Position numbers and translations under genes: made by a program
Shown here: in pieces, positions 43,450 to 50,810 of the stretch
Layout: each line of letters opens with the position of its first letter
How positions within the stretch are numbered: the first letter of the stretch is position 1
Source: a virus
Virus record (IMG/VR): IMGVR_UViG_3300022933_000006
Location: 1-64,000 of that record
DNA: 64,000 nt
Direction: 5' to 3' (one strand)
Notes under the pieces: generated by a model
What the model was told of the DNA's origin: nothing
Seen by the model: the letters and a program-made list of their open reading frames with translations, nothing else
Database searches by the model: none

Positions 43450-43589
43450 TTCAATACTTCCTCGTATTTGATAGTCTTACTGTCATAAAAACCTATGTAA
43501 TGACAGTCCTTGCATTGTTGTTTTAACCAGCAATGTCTTCCTGTACAACCCGTAGATTTGTATGTCTTTAAACAAGTCTTGCATCTCAA
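43446..43589 (-). CDS. 47-aa cysteine-rich microprotein
   Basis: TTG 43589 to TGA 43446-43448, with TTGA overlaps on both sides. MRCKTCLKTYKSTGCTGRHC then CKDCHYIGFYD: seven Cys, at least one zinc site. Confidence 0.45.
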   Translation of the reverse strand: MRCKTCLKTYKSTGCTGRHCWLKQQCKDCHYIGFYDSKTIKYEEVLN

Positions 43590-43711
43590 TTCAATCTTTT
43601 CTCAATTATAGTATATATTTGTTTACATATAGGACATTGAACATTATTTTCTGTTCCTCTTTTCTTTATCCATTTCATATGCTTCTCACAATTAGGACAT
43701 AAGTCTAACAT
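43586..43711 (-). CDS. 41-aa zinc-ribbon microprotein
   Basis: ATG 43711. LCPNCEKHMKWIKKRG and VQCPICKQIYTI: a rubredoxin-like two-knuckle zinc ribbon, basic between the knuckles. Confidence 0.55.
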   Translation of the reverse strand: MLDLCPNCEKHMKWIKKRGTENNVQCPICKQIYTIIEKRLN

Positions 43712-43714
43712 ATT

Positions 43715-43882
43715 CTATCCCTCATAATCCCATATATGAAACAAATGGAAACATAAAAAGTGCCATTGTTTAAATGTTCCACCGTCATATATTGCCATTC
43801 TTTGATCTCCGTGTTTCCAACGTCTTAGAGTTATTTCTAACTGCCATTCGTTGAATTCTTTATTAGATATATTCCAAATCAT
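43715..43882 (-). CDS. 55-aa aromatic-rich microprotein
   Basis: ATG 43882 overlaps the previous stop (ATGA); TAG at 43715-43717. Rich in Trp, His and Phe (WQLEITLRRWKHGD; QWHFLCFHLFHIW). No family recognised. Confidence 0.45.
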   Translation of the reverse strand: MIWNISNKEFNEWQLEITLRRWKHGDQRMAIYDGGTFKQWHFLCFHLFHIWDYEG

Positions 43883-44184
43883 TTCTTACTACTCCTCTTT
43901 CTTTTTAAATTATAATTTCTCATGTATATCCTTCTTTCCTCTCTCTTTACAGGATCTTTGAAATAATCTATTGCATAACTAAGTGCCTTGTCCTTATTAT
44001 CTTTGTAATATTGTCTTCCGTAAGCTAGTTTCTTCTCTCTGTTTTTGTAATAAGATTTCAAATCACTTTTTCTTTGTGCAATAAGCAAACATTTGGAACA
44101 GTATTCTTTTGGTCTTCCCCTATACCATTCCAAAGGCTTGTTGCATATCTTACACTTGATATTGTATTTGCTGGATCTAGGCAT
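43879..44184 (-). CDS. Zinc-ribbon protein with basic helical tail
   Basis: 101 aa. CKICNKPLEWYRGRPKEYC followed by SKCLL, then a long Lys/Arg/Tyr-rich helix region (KNREKKLAYGRQYYKDNKDK). The ribbon is the same as in the plus-strand product at 29951. Looks nucleic-acid binding, as in HNH-associated 'NUMOD'-like zinc modules, but no HNH core is present. Confidence 0.55.
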   Translation of the reverse strand: MPRSSKYNIKCKICNKPLEWYRGRPKEYCSKCLLIAQRKSDLKSYYKNREKKLAYGRQYYKDNKDKALSYAIDYFKDPVKREERRIYMRNYNLKRKRSSKK

Positions 44185-44829
44185 TTAATAATGCATCTCC
44201 TTCCATACTTTGATCATTTCATCAACTTGTTCGTCACTTGCAACTTTTCCTTTCTTAGTATGATAAGAGTGTCCTGCCATAACTAATTCAGCAATAGCAC
44301 TATGTTGTTCGTTTTCATAAATGGTATCGGTTCTTCCATCTCTTTTGCCATCAACATACTTTGCAACATAGTCGTTTACTGGTGGCATACTGTTTGCAAT
44401 TTCGTTGAATTTTGTCCACTCAACGTTTCTCCATTTTTTTGCCCATTGCCAATATGCATGACCTATTATCTCATGGTAAATTATTTCATCAGCATCATCA
44501 ACGTCTATGTTTGCATGATCTACAAATTCAAACCATTGCTTAATGCTATTCCAACTACCTGCTCTATTGATAGTCTTTGCATACTTTATCGTTATTCCCT
44601 TGATATGTTTCATAATTTTTCTAATGTCTTTGTCAGTATTTATTCTCATGATAATTCTATCAACAACTTCTTGTTTTGGTGCTGGTATTCCATCTCTACT
44701 CCAACCACCAGAAGTTTCCTTTCCGATATAGACATAAGTATTCTTGTAGACTTTAATTCCATGACTTCCTTTTTTTGCACGTTTTGATCTGTTCACTTTT
44801 CTTTTTGATTTCCTTAATATCTGACTCAT
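44185..44829 (-). CDS. HExxxH zincin-like protein
   Basis: 214 aa. Basic N-terminus (SKRKVNRSKRAKKG). The centre has DEIIYHEIIGHAYWQWAKKW, an HExxxH rather than HExxH arrangement with a following Gly-His; a second conserved-looking segment ENEQHSAIAELVMAGHSYH may give the third ligand. Similar spacing is known in TldD- and DUF1704-type metallopeptidases. Substrate unknown; one base upstream lies the AAA ATPase stop. Confidence 0.55.
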   Translation of the reverse strand: MSQILRKSKRKVNRSKRAKKGSHGIKVYKNTYVYIGKETSGGWSRDGIPAPKQEVVDRIIMRINTDKDIRKIMKHIKGITIKYAKTINRAGSWNSIKQWFEFVDHANIDVDDADEIIYHEIIGHAYWQWAKKWRNVEWTKFNEIANSMPPVNDYVAKYVDGKRDGRTDTIYENEQHSAIAELVMAGHSYHTKKGKVASDEQVDEMIKVWKEMHY

Positions 44830-44831
44830 GA

Positions 44832-45755
44832 TTATAAACTCACATTAAACGTGTCATTAATTCTTAATCGAATCAATTCACGTTCACTAGGCTCACTAAA
44901 TTTTATCATGATAACCTCGCTAAGAGCAGTTTCCAATGGTCTAGGAATCTTATCCTGTATGCTTCTAAAGTGGTGGGTAAACTGTACAATATCCCTAATA
45001 GATAGAGCATAGTCAACGTCACCTTTCAACTTAAGGGCATAAATGTCCTGTGCAAGAGTCAAAAGTGGGTTCTTAATTGCATCTTCACCTATATCTGTCC
45101 AATCAACTACCTTCTGAATGTCCTCATTCTTTGGATAATCCCATGCACTACCGATAAATCTGCTTCTTAATGCTTCTGCCATACTGTTCACACCTACATA
45201 AGTGACTGGATTGATAGTCCAAATGATAGACAACTTGCAACCCTTCTTGAGTTTGTACTGCTTACCGTTTGCAACTACGCTACGTCTTCCGTCACATATA
45301 GAGTGCCACCATTGTTGAATCTCATGTTCCTGACTGTTACCCTCATCACCATAAAGACAAGCGTGTCCAAAGTGATTTGCAACCTCTATTGCCTTAGGCA
45401 ATAAACCAAGACTAAAGAAAGTACCATCTCTGTTGATCTCCTTACTGCCAATCAAATCAGATTTCTTAGTACCTACACCGATAGGCTCGTTAATCAAGGC
45501 AACACCGTTCTCCTTACATATAGTATGTGTCAATAGTGTCTTACCCTGACCTTTCTCACTCTCAATAAGATACGGAAGTTTTCCTTCCATGATAGCCATA
45601 GTCAATCTGGTCTTCTCATCACCTATAGCTATGTACTCATCCCATACGTCAATGTTTGACGGATCGTACTGAGCAAAGTCAATAGGCAGTACAGGTATTC
45701 CTGTGTTCATGATTGTTTCAGGTTGTTCTGTTATATAATTCATTTCGTCAGTCAT
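44832..45755 (-). CDS. cobS-like: MoxR/CobS-like AAA ATPase
   Basis: 307 aa. Walker A ESEKGQGKTLL (~65-75), Walker B ACLYGDEGN with D137/E138, sensor 1 IIWTINPV (~172) and arginine finger LRSRFIG (~194); a MoxR-type insert lies before Walker B. The first Gly of the P-loop is replaced (ESEKGQGKT). Phage 'CobS' ATPases of this type are common in marine viruses and usually pair with a VWA protein, here the product at 40531. Likely role: ATP-driven remodelling. Start shares ATGACTGAC with the previous gene end. Confidence 0.8.
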   Translation of the reverse strand: MTDEMNYITEQPETIMNTGIPVLPIDFAQYDPSNIDVWDEYIAIGDEKTRLTMAIMEGKLPYLIESEKGQGKTLLTHTICKENGVALINEPIGVGTKKSDLIGSKEINRDGTFFSLGLLPKAIEVANHFGHACLYGDEGNSQEHEIQQWWHSICDGRRSVVANGKQYKLKKGCKLSIIWTINPVTYVGVNSMAEALRSRFIGSAWDYPKNEDIQKVVDWTDIGEDAIKNPLLTLAQDIYALKLKGDVDYALSIRDIVQFTHHFRSIQDKIPRPLETALSEVIMIKFSEPSERELIRLRINDTFNVSL

Positions 45756-46168
45756 TGTTTAATTTCTCCAATAAAAGCTTCAATTTCATCACAACAATCT
45801 GGACAAACTGTAAAACTAGCATTATGTTCAAAATCAAACTTATCTGCCAAACTACATTTCCAAGAAAATGCTTCATATCTTCTCTCATCTATTTGAATGT
45901 GGCATCTGTCACATGATCTATGTGGTTGACTTTTGTAAGGGAATGTTTCTACCATTCGTATTTCAGGCATACATTCACCTTCTTCAGTTCTAGTTCCACC
46001 TGCTGTCCAAACAAAAGACCTTCCTTCCCAATGACCATCGTCATTTGGATCTCTCATTTTTTCCACAATTTCTTCCATAGATAAACAACTGTCAGGATGG
46101 TTATAATCTATTTCTATGTTATCCTCATCAGGTGATATTCCTTTTATCTGTTCCATTGATTTTTCCAT
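45752..46168 (-). CDS. Zinc-binding protein
   Basis: 138 aa. Acidic N-terminus, then RSCDRCHIQID, a WKC motif and TVCPDCCDEIEAF: one zinc site. Overlaps the AAA ATPase gene by 4 nt, so it may be part of that system. No family recognised. Confidence 0.5.
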   Translation of the reverse strand: MEKSMEQIKGISPDEDNIEIDYNHPDSCLSMEEIVEKMRDPNDDGHWEGRSFVWTAGGTRTEEGECMPEIRMVETFPYKSQPHRSCDRCHIQIDERRYEAFSWKCSLADKFDFEHNASFTVCPDCCDEIEAFIGEIKQ

Positions 46169-46344
46169 TATTTCAAATCCTCCCTTTTATTTACCCAATC
46201 CCCAAGAGTAGGTTCTAAACGATATCTCCTTTTAGCTTTTCTGATCAAGTTTTCAATTACTGTATGAAATTCATCTTGAAATATATTATCTGCACAATAT
46301 GTTAATTGATCAATAGTATTTTCCAATTCCTCTTTTTCAGTCAT
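46168..46344 (-). CDS. 58-aa helical microprotein
   Basis: ATG 46344, stop TAA 46168-46170 (TAATG). MTEKEELENTIDQLTYCADN then a basic helix IRKAKRRYRLEPTL. SD-like GGAAGG lies before the start. Function unknown. Confidence 0.5.
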   Translation of the reverse strand: MTEKEELENTIDQLTYCADNIFQDEFHTVIENLIRKAKRRYRLEPTLGDWVNKREDLK

Positions 46345-47024
46345 TTCAATCCTTCCAATAGTTTTTTGGCTAAATCTCCAGTTGTCAAACCTGTAACTCT
46401 TATTCCTTCAATAATCATGTCATCTTTATATGCTTTTTTCAAGAAAATCGTCACGTCATCTTTTACAAGTATATAACTTTTTTCTGTGAAAATCGTTGCT
46501 CTTGTTCCTGCTTCATTATATCTATTGTAAGATCTACCATCTCTTTCAGATGCAATATATTTACTTATTTTATTCCATTCAATGGTATTTTTTGCAACTG
46601 CTTCTTCATATTCTTTATCTGCTTTTATTTGTCGTTGATTATCTCTTTCTTCATGTCTTGCTTTTTCTTCTCTTTCTTTAATCTTTTTTCTGATTATTGA
46701 TCTTGCTTTACTACATACTTCCCAATCACCAAGATCTACTCTTGAATTCCATGAATGTACTTTCCATCTAATTTTTGATCCATTTACTACTATCCATTCA
46801 TGTCCACATGATGAATATTCACCACGAAGTACTTGATAAGTTTTTGTCCAACTTACTCTTATTGGAAAATCTATATTTGGAAAATCACTTTCTAAATTAT
46901 TTTTAACATAATCAATCAGTGAGTTTCTTTCATTTTCCATCTTTATTTTGAAATGTGAACTATTACACCAGCTACGGTATTCACCTTTCACAACATTTTG
47001 ACATCCTTTAATAGAACAAGTCAT
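46341..47024 (-). CDS. Zinc-finger plus coiled-coil protein
   Basis: 227 aa. N-terminal CSIKGCQNVVKGEYRSWC finger, a beta-rich part (IRWKVHSWNSRVDLG), a charged coiled coil (~118-150, KKIKEREEKARHEERDNQRQ) and a C-terminal alpha/beta domain. Function unknown. Confidence 0.5.
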   Translation of the reverse strand: MTCSIKGCQNVVKGEYRSWCNSSHFKIKMENERNSLIDYVKNNLESDFPNIDFPIRVSWTKTYQVLRGEYSSCGHEWIVVNGSKIRWKVHSWNSRVDLGDWEVCSKARSIIRKKIKEREEKARHEERDNQRQIKADKEYEEAVAKNTIEWNKISKYIASERDGRSYNRYNEAGTRATIFTEKSYILVKDDVTIFLKKAYKDDMIIEGIRVTGLTTGDLAKKLLEGLK

Positions 47025-47152
47025 TATATAAAATCCTCCTCATGACCATCCTCGCAGTCACATGACATATTATGACTAATGCACCAACAATGTAAGCATT
47101 GATTAGATTCATCATAATAATCAAAATCTAACTCGCACGTTTTACACTTCAT
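47024..47152 (-). CDS. 42-aa cysteine-rich microprotein
   Basis: ATG 47152, stop TAA 47024-47026. MKCKTCELDFDYYDE, QCLHCWCISH, SCDCEDGHEED: eight Cys in 42 residues, probably two zinc ions. Confidence 0.5.
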   Translation of the reverse strand: MKCKTCELDFDYYDESNQCLHCWCISHNMSCDCEDGHEEDFI

Positions 47153-47379
47153 TATTCCTTATCCTCCATTCTATGCAATTCAATCCACCATGTATCGAAT
47201 TCATTATTATTCTGTACAAAATGTTTATTGCCATTAATCGTGATAGTCAACAAATCAAAATCAAATTTAATTACAGCTTTTGATAAATCAGATTTGGTAA
47301 TTGATGTTATACCATTTACAACGATATCTTTACCGTAAACATCATTGCCCATATTTTTAAATTCAATCCTATTACTCAT
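47152..47379 (-). CDS. Hypothetical small beta-rich protein
   Basis: 75 aa: MSNRIEFKNMGNDVYGKDIV, IKFDFDLLTITINGNKHF, then a Trp-containing helix. Contrast with neighbours: no Cys. One-base overlaps with both neighbours. Function unknown. Confidence 0.5.
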   Translation of the reverse strand: MSNRIEFKNMGNDVYGKDIVVNGITSITKSDLSKAVIKFDFDLLTITINGNKHFVQNNNEFDTWWIELHRMEDKE

Positions 47380-47651
47380 TATTTCAATCCCTCCAATGTA
47401 TCTTCATCATACGTTTTCATCTTGCTTGGATCTAACTGTTTTTCTCCAGATTTTTCCATCTCTTGAAAACCGTCTTGTAACAATGCTAGTAACACAAATT
47501 TCAATGTGCCTATAACCTGTCCGTTGTTGTATTGTTTGTTAGGAATAGACTTTAGTATAGTCATAGCCAATTCAGGATCAATATACTCTAATTCAGGAAT
47601 TCTTGACATTTCTTCTCTAGCCTTGTCAAAGAATTTTTTATTTCTAGGCAT
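47379..47651 (-). CDS. Hypothetical helical protein
   Basis: 90 aa, basic start MPRNKKFFDKAREEM, then a hydrophobic helix VIGTLKFVLLALLQDG and an acidic end. No Cys. Overlaps the previous gene by 8 nt. Function unknown. Confidence 0.5.
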   Translation of the reverse strand: MPRNKKFFDKAREEMSRIPELEYIDPELAMTILKSIPNKQYNNGQVIGTLKFVLLALLQDGFQEMEKSGEKQLDPSKMKTYDEDTLEGLK

Positions 47652-47889
47652 TGATTAAAGACTCCTCATCTTCAATATCTTCAAGTACTGAATAATATTG
47701 CTTAGATTCTGGATGAATAATTAGATCAACATCAAATTCTTCATGACATTTTGCACATGGAACTCTAACAGCCCATCCATCTCCATTACTTTGAAGTTCT
47801 GTTTCCTCTACAAATGGAGTATTTGCCTGTCCATATTTCAAGTATTGTGTAAGATCATCAAAAGATATGATATGTTTACAGTCAGTCAT
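47644..47889 (-). CDS. Zinc-ribbon-containing protein
   Basis: ATG 47889 (TAATG overlap, ATGACTGAC start) preferred over an in-frame ATG at 47898. 81 aa with VPCAKCHEEFDVDLIIHPES; with C4 and H6 near the start (DCKH) this may complete a zinc site. Acidic C-terminus. Confidence 0.5.
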   Translation of the reverse strand: MTDCKHIISFDDLTQYLKYGQANTPFVEETELQSNGDGWAVRVPCAKCHEEFDVDLIIHPESKQYYSVLEDIEDEESLINA

Positions 47890-48101
47890 TATTTCCATCT
47901 CCCATAGTCAGGCAAAGGATCTAACGGTAGTTCTTCGTTGCTTCCCCATATACAATAGTTGCTTCTACTACAAGCCTTGCATATATGGTCGGTAAATATC
48001 TCACCAGAACCAACAACCAAGCCTTTATGCTTGTTGTCTTTTTCTTCTTCACATAGATAGCAGATGAATTTCTTGCTAGAACTAGGTTTCAATATAGTCA
48101 T
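47889..48101 (-). CDS. Zinc-ribbon protein
   Basis: 70 aa: ICYLCEEEKDNKH and HICKACSRSNYC form a four-Cys ribbon; the end LPLDPLPDYGRWK is proline-rich. SD-like AAAGGAG lies before its start. Function unknown. Confidence 0.55.
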   Translation of the reverse strand: MTILKPSSSKKFICYLCEEEKDNKHKGLVVGSGEIFTDHICKACSRSNYCIWGSNEELPLDPLPDYGRWK

Positions 48102-48334
48102 GCTTTTTCTCCTTTAATCACACATGTAGAACACGGATTTATGTTATGAATTACTATAGAATTTATATTATATTCACACGTTTCACATACTTCCCAACAA
48201 TATAAACCGTTTTCAGTGCTATACAATGCTAAATGTTCTTTCAAATATTCTTTTTTGCATTTATCGCATTCAAACCATAAAGATTCGTGAATAGCATTAT
48301 AAATCTTGTCAACTTCCTTTTTAGTTGTTAACAT
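48098..48334 (-). CDS. Zinc-ribbon protein
   Basis: 78 aa: FECDKCKKEYLKEHLALY, WEVCETCEYNI and NPCSTCVIKGEKA, three Cys pairs. ATGA overlap with the next gene. Function unknown. Confidence 0.55.
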   Translation of the reverse strand: MLTTKKEVDKIYNAIHESLWFECDKCKKEYLKEHLALYSTENGLYCWEVCETCEYNINSIVIHNINPCSTCVIKGEKA

Positions 48335-48363
48335 TTTTTTATACCTTATTTTTTATTTTTTAT

Positions 48364-48486
48364 CTATTGATTCACCTTGTCTCCCATAGTATATGAATTG
48401 TTTTTTACACCTTTCACCATAATACTTAGCCATAAATTGCACATATAACCGTATGCACAATAGGCTAAGCCTAAAAATTCTGTCAT
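48364..48486 (-). CDS. 40-aa microprotein
   Basis: ATG 48486, stop TAG 48364-48366. MTEFLGLAYCAYGYMCNLWL is hydrophobic; the last residues GDKVNQ and the DNA behind them match the end of the gene at 53357 (GEKVNQ), including an 18-nt identical block. Confidence 0.4.
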   Translation of the reverse strand: MTEFLGLAYCAYGYMCNLWLSIMVKGVKNNSYTMGDKVNQ

Positions 48487-48764
48487 TATACGAAAACCTC
48501 CTCTAAAACTTCACTATCAAATATTGGTATATCATATTGAAAGTAATTATACCATTCTTTAGGTTCATCCTCGAAATCCCACATGAAAATAGTTTTTAAT
48601 TTAAAGAAATTTTCTTGAACCATAAATTCTAAACGACCATTTATTTTACCAATGAATTGTTTATATCCATCTTGTGTGTATTCATGGTATGAATCCCAAA
48701 GACATTTCCTTGCACAATTCTCAGGGATTTCATCTATAAATACTCTAACTGATTTTGGTATCAT
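48486..48764 (-). CDS. Hypothetical protein
   Basis: 92 aa, Phe/Trp-rich and acidic (FKLKTIFMWDFEDEPKEWYN), with only two Cys. Resembles a compact alpha/beta protein. Function unknown. Confidence 0.5.
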   Translation of the reverse strand: MIPKSVRVFIDEIPENCARKCLWDSYHEYTQDGYKQFIGKINGRLEFMVQENFFKLKTIFMWDFEDEPKEWYNYFQYDIPIFDSEVLEEVFV

Positions 48765-48898
48765 TCTTCTAACATCTCCATGTGCTTACACTTGCCACCA
48801 ATATCCTTTTTTCTATACTTATAGTCGTTACAAGTACAGGAATCTTTCGATACTTGGTATGTTCCTGTCTTGCCTTTGATAGTAACGAACTCAGTCAT
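48761..48898 (-). CDS. SWIM zinc-finger microprotein
   Basis: 45 aa from ATG 48898. The pattern SCTCNDYKYRKKDIGGKCKH is C-x-C-x(n)-C-x-H, the SWIM motif, preceded by the usual beta hairpin (VTIKGKTGTYQVSKD). SWIM fingers bind DNA or proteins. Free-standing SWIM domains occur in archaea and phages. Confidence 0.65.
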   Translation of the reverse strand: MTEFVTIKGKTGTYQVSKDSCTCNDYKYRKKDIGGKCKHMEMLEE

Positions 48899-49070
48899 TG
48901 TAATGAAATCTCCAAGGTTCTTCTATTGAATCGTGAATCATTTTGTGCAATTTATCTGCCAACTCATCATGATTCAAATACATTTGACGATCATGTGTAT
49001 GTTGATTTCTCAATACATCAATTATTCTTTCCATATCATCTATACTAAGACTTGTTAGTTTTTCAGTCAT
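48891..49070 (-). CDS. 59-aa helical His-rich microprotein
   Basis: ATG 49070; the stop overlaps the next start in ATGACTGA. DDMERIIDVLRNQHTHDRQM then LADKLHKMIHD: helices with several His. Function unknown. Confidence 0.5.
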   Translation of the reverse strand: MTEKLTSLSIDDMERIIDVLRNQHTHDRQMYLNHDELADKLHKMIHDSIEEPWRFHYND

Positions 49071-49113
49071 TATAATAAGTCCTCATTCCTTTTTATTCTC
49101 ATTTTATATTCTT

Positions 49114-49344
49114 TCATTTTGATTCCCCACAGTCTTTACAATATGATCTTCCTTTATCATAAGCTTCCCAATCCATATCTGCATCAATGAATAATCCACC
49201 ACATTCTGCACAAAGATTCAACCCATCAGGCTGACATTTTTTACATAAGAAATCAGGGTATTCATCAGCTATTGGATCGTCACGTTTACCCAAATATTCT
49301 ATTCTACATCTTATACACATTACATCACAATTATCAGTATACAT
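49114..49344 (-). CDS. Multi-zinc-ribbon protein
   Basis: 76 aa with CDVMCIRCR, FLCKKC, NLCAECGG and SYCKDCGESK: enough Cys for two ribbons, one rubredoxin-like. A 15-codon frame follows with ATGA overlap (49069-49116) and may or may not be real. Confidence 0.55.
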   Translation of the reverse strand: MYTDNCDVMCIRCRIEYLGKRDDPIADEYPDFLCKKCQPDGLNLCAECGGLFIDADMDWEAYDKGRSYCKDCGESK

Positions 49345-49634
49345 TATATTCTACTCCTTCTTGCTTCTTTATGAAACAGGAATGTTTCCATTACAACATC
49401 GTCTAATGCATATTTATAAGGTTGTGCATTTGTTATACTAATGTCTTTCTTTGACATATACTCATCATAAGTGTACTCAACTTGACCATAAGTGTATGTT
49501 GAACCATTTGGATTAGTTACAACTTTTACAGGTATTAGTTCAAACATTTTTTCTAGTTTATGTACTCTTTCGTTTAACATATCAATCTCACCTTGAAGTT
49601 GAAACATGGATTCCATTGTTTCTGTATCAGTCAT
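49344..49634 (-). CDS. Coiled-coil protein
   Basis: Start taken at ATG 49634 (ATGACTGA junction with the previous gene); an extension to 49739 would run through that gene in another frame. 96 aa: coiled coil MESMFQLQGEIDMLNERVHK, then a Tyr-rich segment. Function unknown. Confidence 0.5.
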   Translation of the reverse strand: MTDTETMESMFQLQGEIDMLNERVHKLEKMFELIPVKVVTNPNGSTYTYGQVEYTYDEYMSKKDISITNAQPYKYALDDVVMETFLFHKEARRSRI

Positions 49635-49776
49635 ATCTAGGAACTCCCTGTGTTGTATTTCTGTGTTGAACTTTTGCTTTAATGTGCCAAGTATCATGTC
49701 TTGATATTCTTTCATTAAACAATGAATCTTCACTATCAAATGTCATATCACACAATGAACAATGTAACATAGTCAT
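49627..49776 (-). CDS. 49-aa C2H2 zinc-finger microprotein
   Basis: ATG 49776, TGA 49627-49629. LHCSLCDMTFDSEDSLFNER then SRHDTWH: Cys-x2-Cys ... His-x4-His, a classic C2H2 finger with its helix. Likely nucleic acid or protein binding. Confidence 0.6.
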   Translation of the reverse strand: MTMLHCSLCDMTFDSEDSLFNERISRHDTWHIKAKVQHRNTTQGVPRYD

Positions 49777-50111
49777 CCTACTAGACACATCCCACACCAA
49801 TACCATGAATTATAATATGGAGTTGTTGTTTTATCTTTGCCACATTCACCACATAGATCTACTTCTTTTTTCTCAGTTATAAGGAATTTTGACATATTAC
49901 GACAGTCAGCACATTCACCTCTTGTACTATAAATAGCATTTTCAAGTGATCTGCTTAACAAATACTCGGCATTTTCATGTGGGTGTGTCTCTCTAAATAT
50001 TTTTTTTCCTTCTTCTATCATTTCACATTTTTGACAAAAGGGATTTTCATCAGTCCAACTTTCAATAGTCATGTTACATCTTTCACATGGGTATATACAT
50101 GGGCTAGTCAT
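49773..50111 (-). CDS. Multi-zinc-ribbon protein
   Basis: 112 aa. CERCNMT, FCQKCEM, ECADCRN, LCGECGK and WCGMC, five Cys pairs, so two or three zinc ions. ATGA overlap with the C2H2 gene. Function unknown. Confidence 0.55.
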   Translation of the reverse strand: MTSPCIYPCERCNMTIESWTDENPFCQKCEMIEEGKKIFRETHPHENAEYLLSRSLENAIYSTRGECADCRNMSKFLITEKKEVDLCGECGKDKTTTPYYNSWYWCGMCLVG

Positions 50112-50218
50112 TGTTTCTTCTCCATTACTAATTGTTTCAACAGTATTTTTATTTCTTTTAATTCATGACGTATCTGTGTAACATTGTCATAATACTGTCT
50201 TTCATATCCTGTAACCAT
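50108..50218 (-). CDS. 36-aa coiled-coil microprotein
   Basis: ATG 50218 to TGA 50108-50110 (ATGA overlap). VTQIRHELKEIKILLKQLVM is a leucine-zipper-like amphipathic helix. Function unknown. Confidence 0.45.
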   Translation of the reverse strand: MVTGYERQYYDNVTQIRHELKEIKILLKQLVMEKKQ

Positions 50219-50220
50219 TG

Positions 50221-50553
50221 TTATAGATCTCCTACCTCAAAGTCAACATCTCTATTGGAGAACTCTCCTCTACCTGTAGCTCCACAGTTAAGACATGTTC
50301 CCTCAATCATACAACCATCTCCACACATATTATCTTCTGCTGTTTCATAATCCCATATTACATCATGAAAATCATCTCTACAACATACACACTCAACATC
50401 AGTTATTTTTTTATTTTTCCAATTAGTTGATTGAAATTCTTTTCTTGTAATATATGTACTTGCGTGTTCTGTAAATTCTCTATCACATTTACAACAGTTT
50501 ATTGTTATGAATGTTTCACTAAGCATTTTACCGTCTACCTCATAAGTACTCAT
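50221..50553 (-). CDS. Multi-zinc-binding protein
   Basis: 110 aa: INCCKCDREFTEHAS, VECVCCRDDFHD, MCGDGC and GTCLNCGATGRGEF. First part resembles a C2H2-like or ribbon fold. ATGA overlap upstream. Confidence 0.55.
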   Translation of the reverse strand: MSTYEVDGKMLSETFITINCCKCDREFTEHASTYITRKEFQSTNWKNKKITDVECVCCRDDFHDVIWDYETAEDNMCGDGCMIEGTCLNCGATGRGEFSNRDVDFEVGDL

Positions 50554-50810
50554 TGTGCTTCTAACCTCGATTTGATAGATGAGCCACCTTCATTTTTATT
50601 TTCTTTCATATCATAGAACTTTCTACTGTCACCGTCATTATATTGAATGAAAGGGGAGTATTCTCCACTATGTATCTTTTTGTGGCAATCATAATGAACA
50701 TATGCTATTTTTTCAGGAAAATAACATACATGGTGTCTAATGAGTTTACCATCTAGTGGAGAACCAAAACAAACGATACAGGTATCACTTTTATTAAGAA
50801 ATTCAGTCAT
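50550..50810 (-). CDS. HNH-fold-like zinc protein
   Basis: 86 aa. DTCIVCFGSPLDGKLIRHHV then YVHYDCHKKIHSGEYSP: C-x2-C, H-H, C-H-x3-H, the HNH/recombination endonuclease VII layout. Overlaps the amidoligase end (ATGA). May be a nicking enzyme or a structural relative. Confidence 0.6.
   Translation of the reverse strand: MTEFLNKSDTCIVCFGSPLDGKLIRHHVCYFPEKIAYVHYDCHKKIHSGEYSPFIQYNDGDSRKFYDMKENKNEGGSSIKSRLEAQ

Noticed and set aside
49069-49116. 15-codon frame with ATGA overlap after the 49114 gene
   Set aside because: Too short to support beyond the coincidental overlap; mentioned with its neighbour only.
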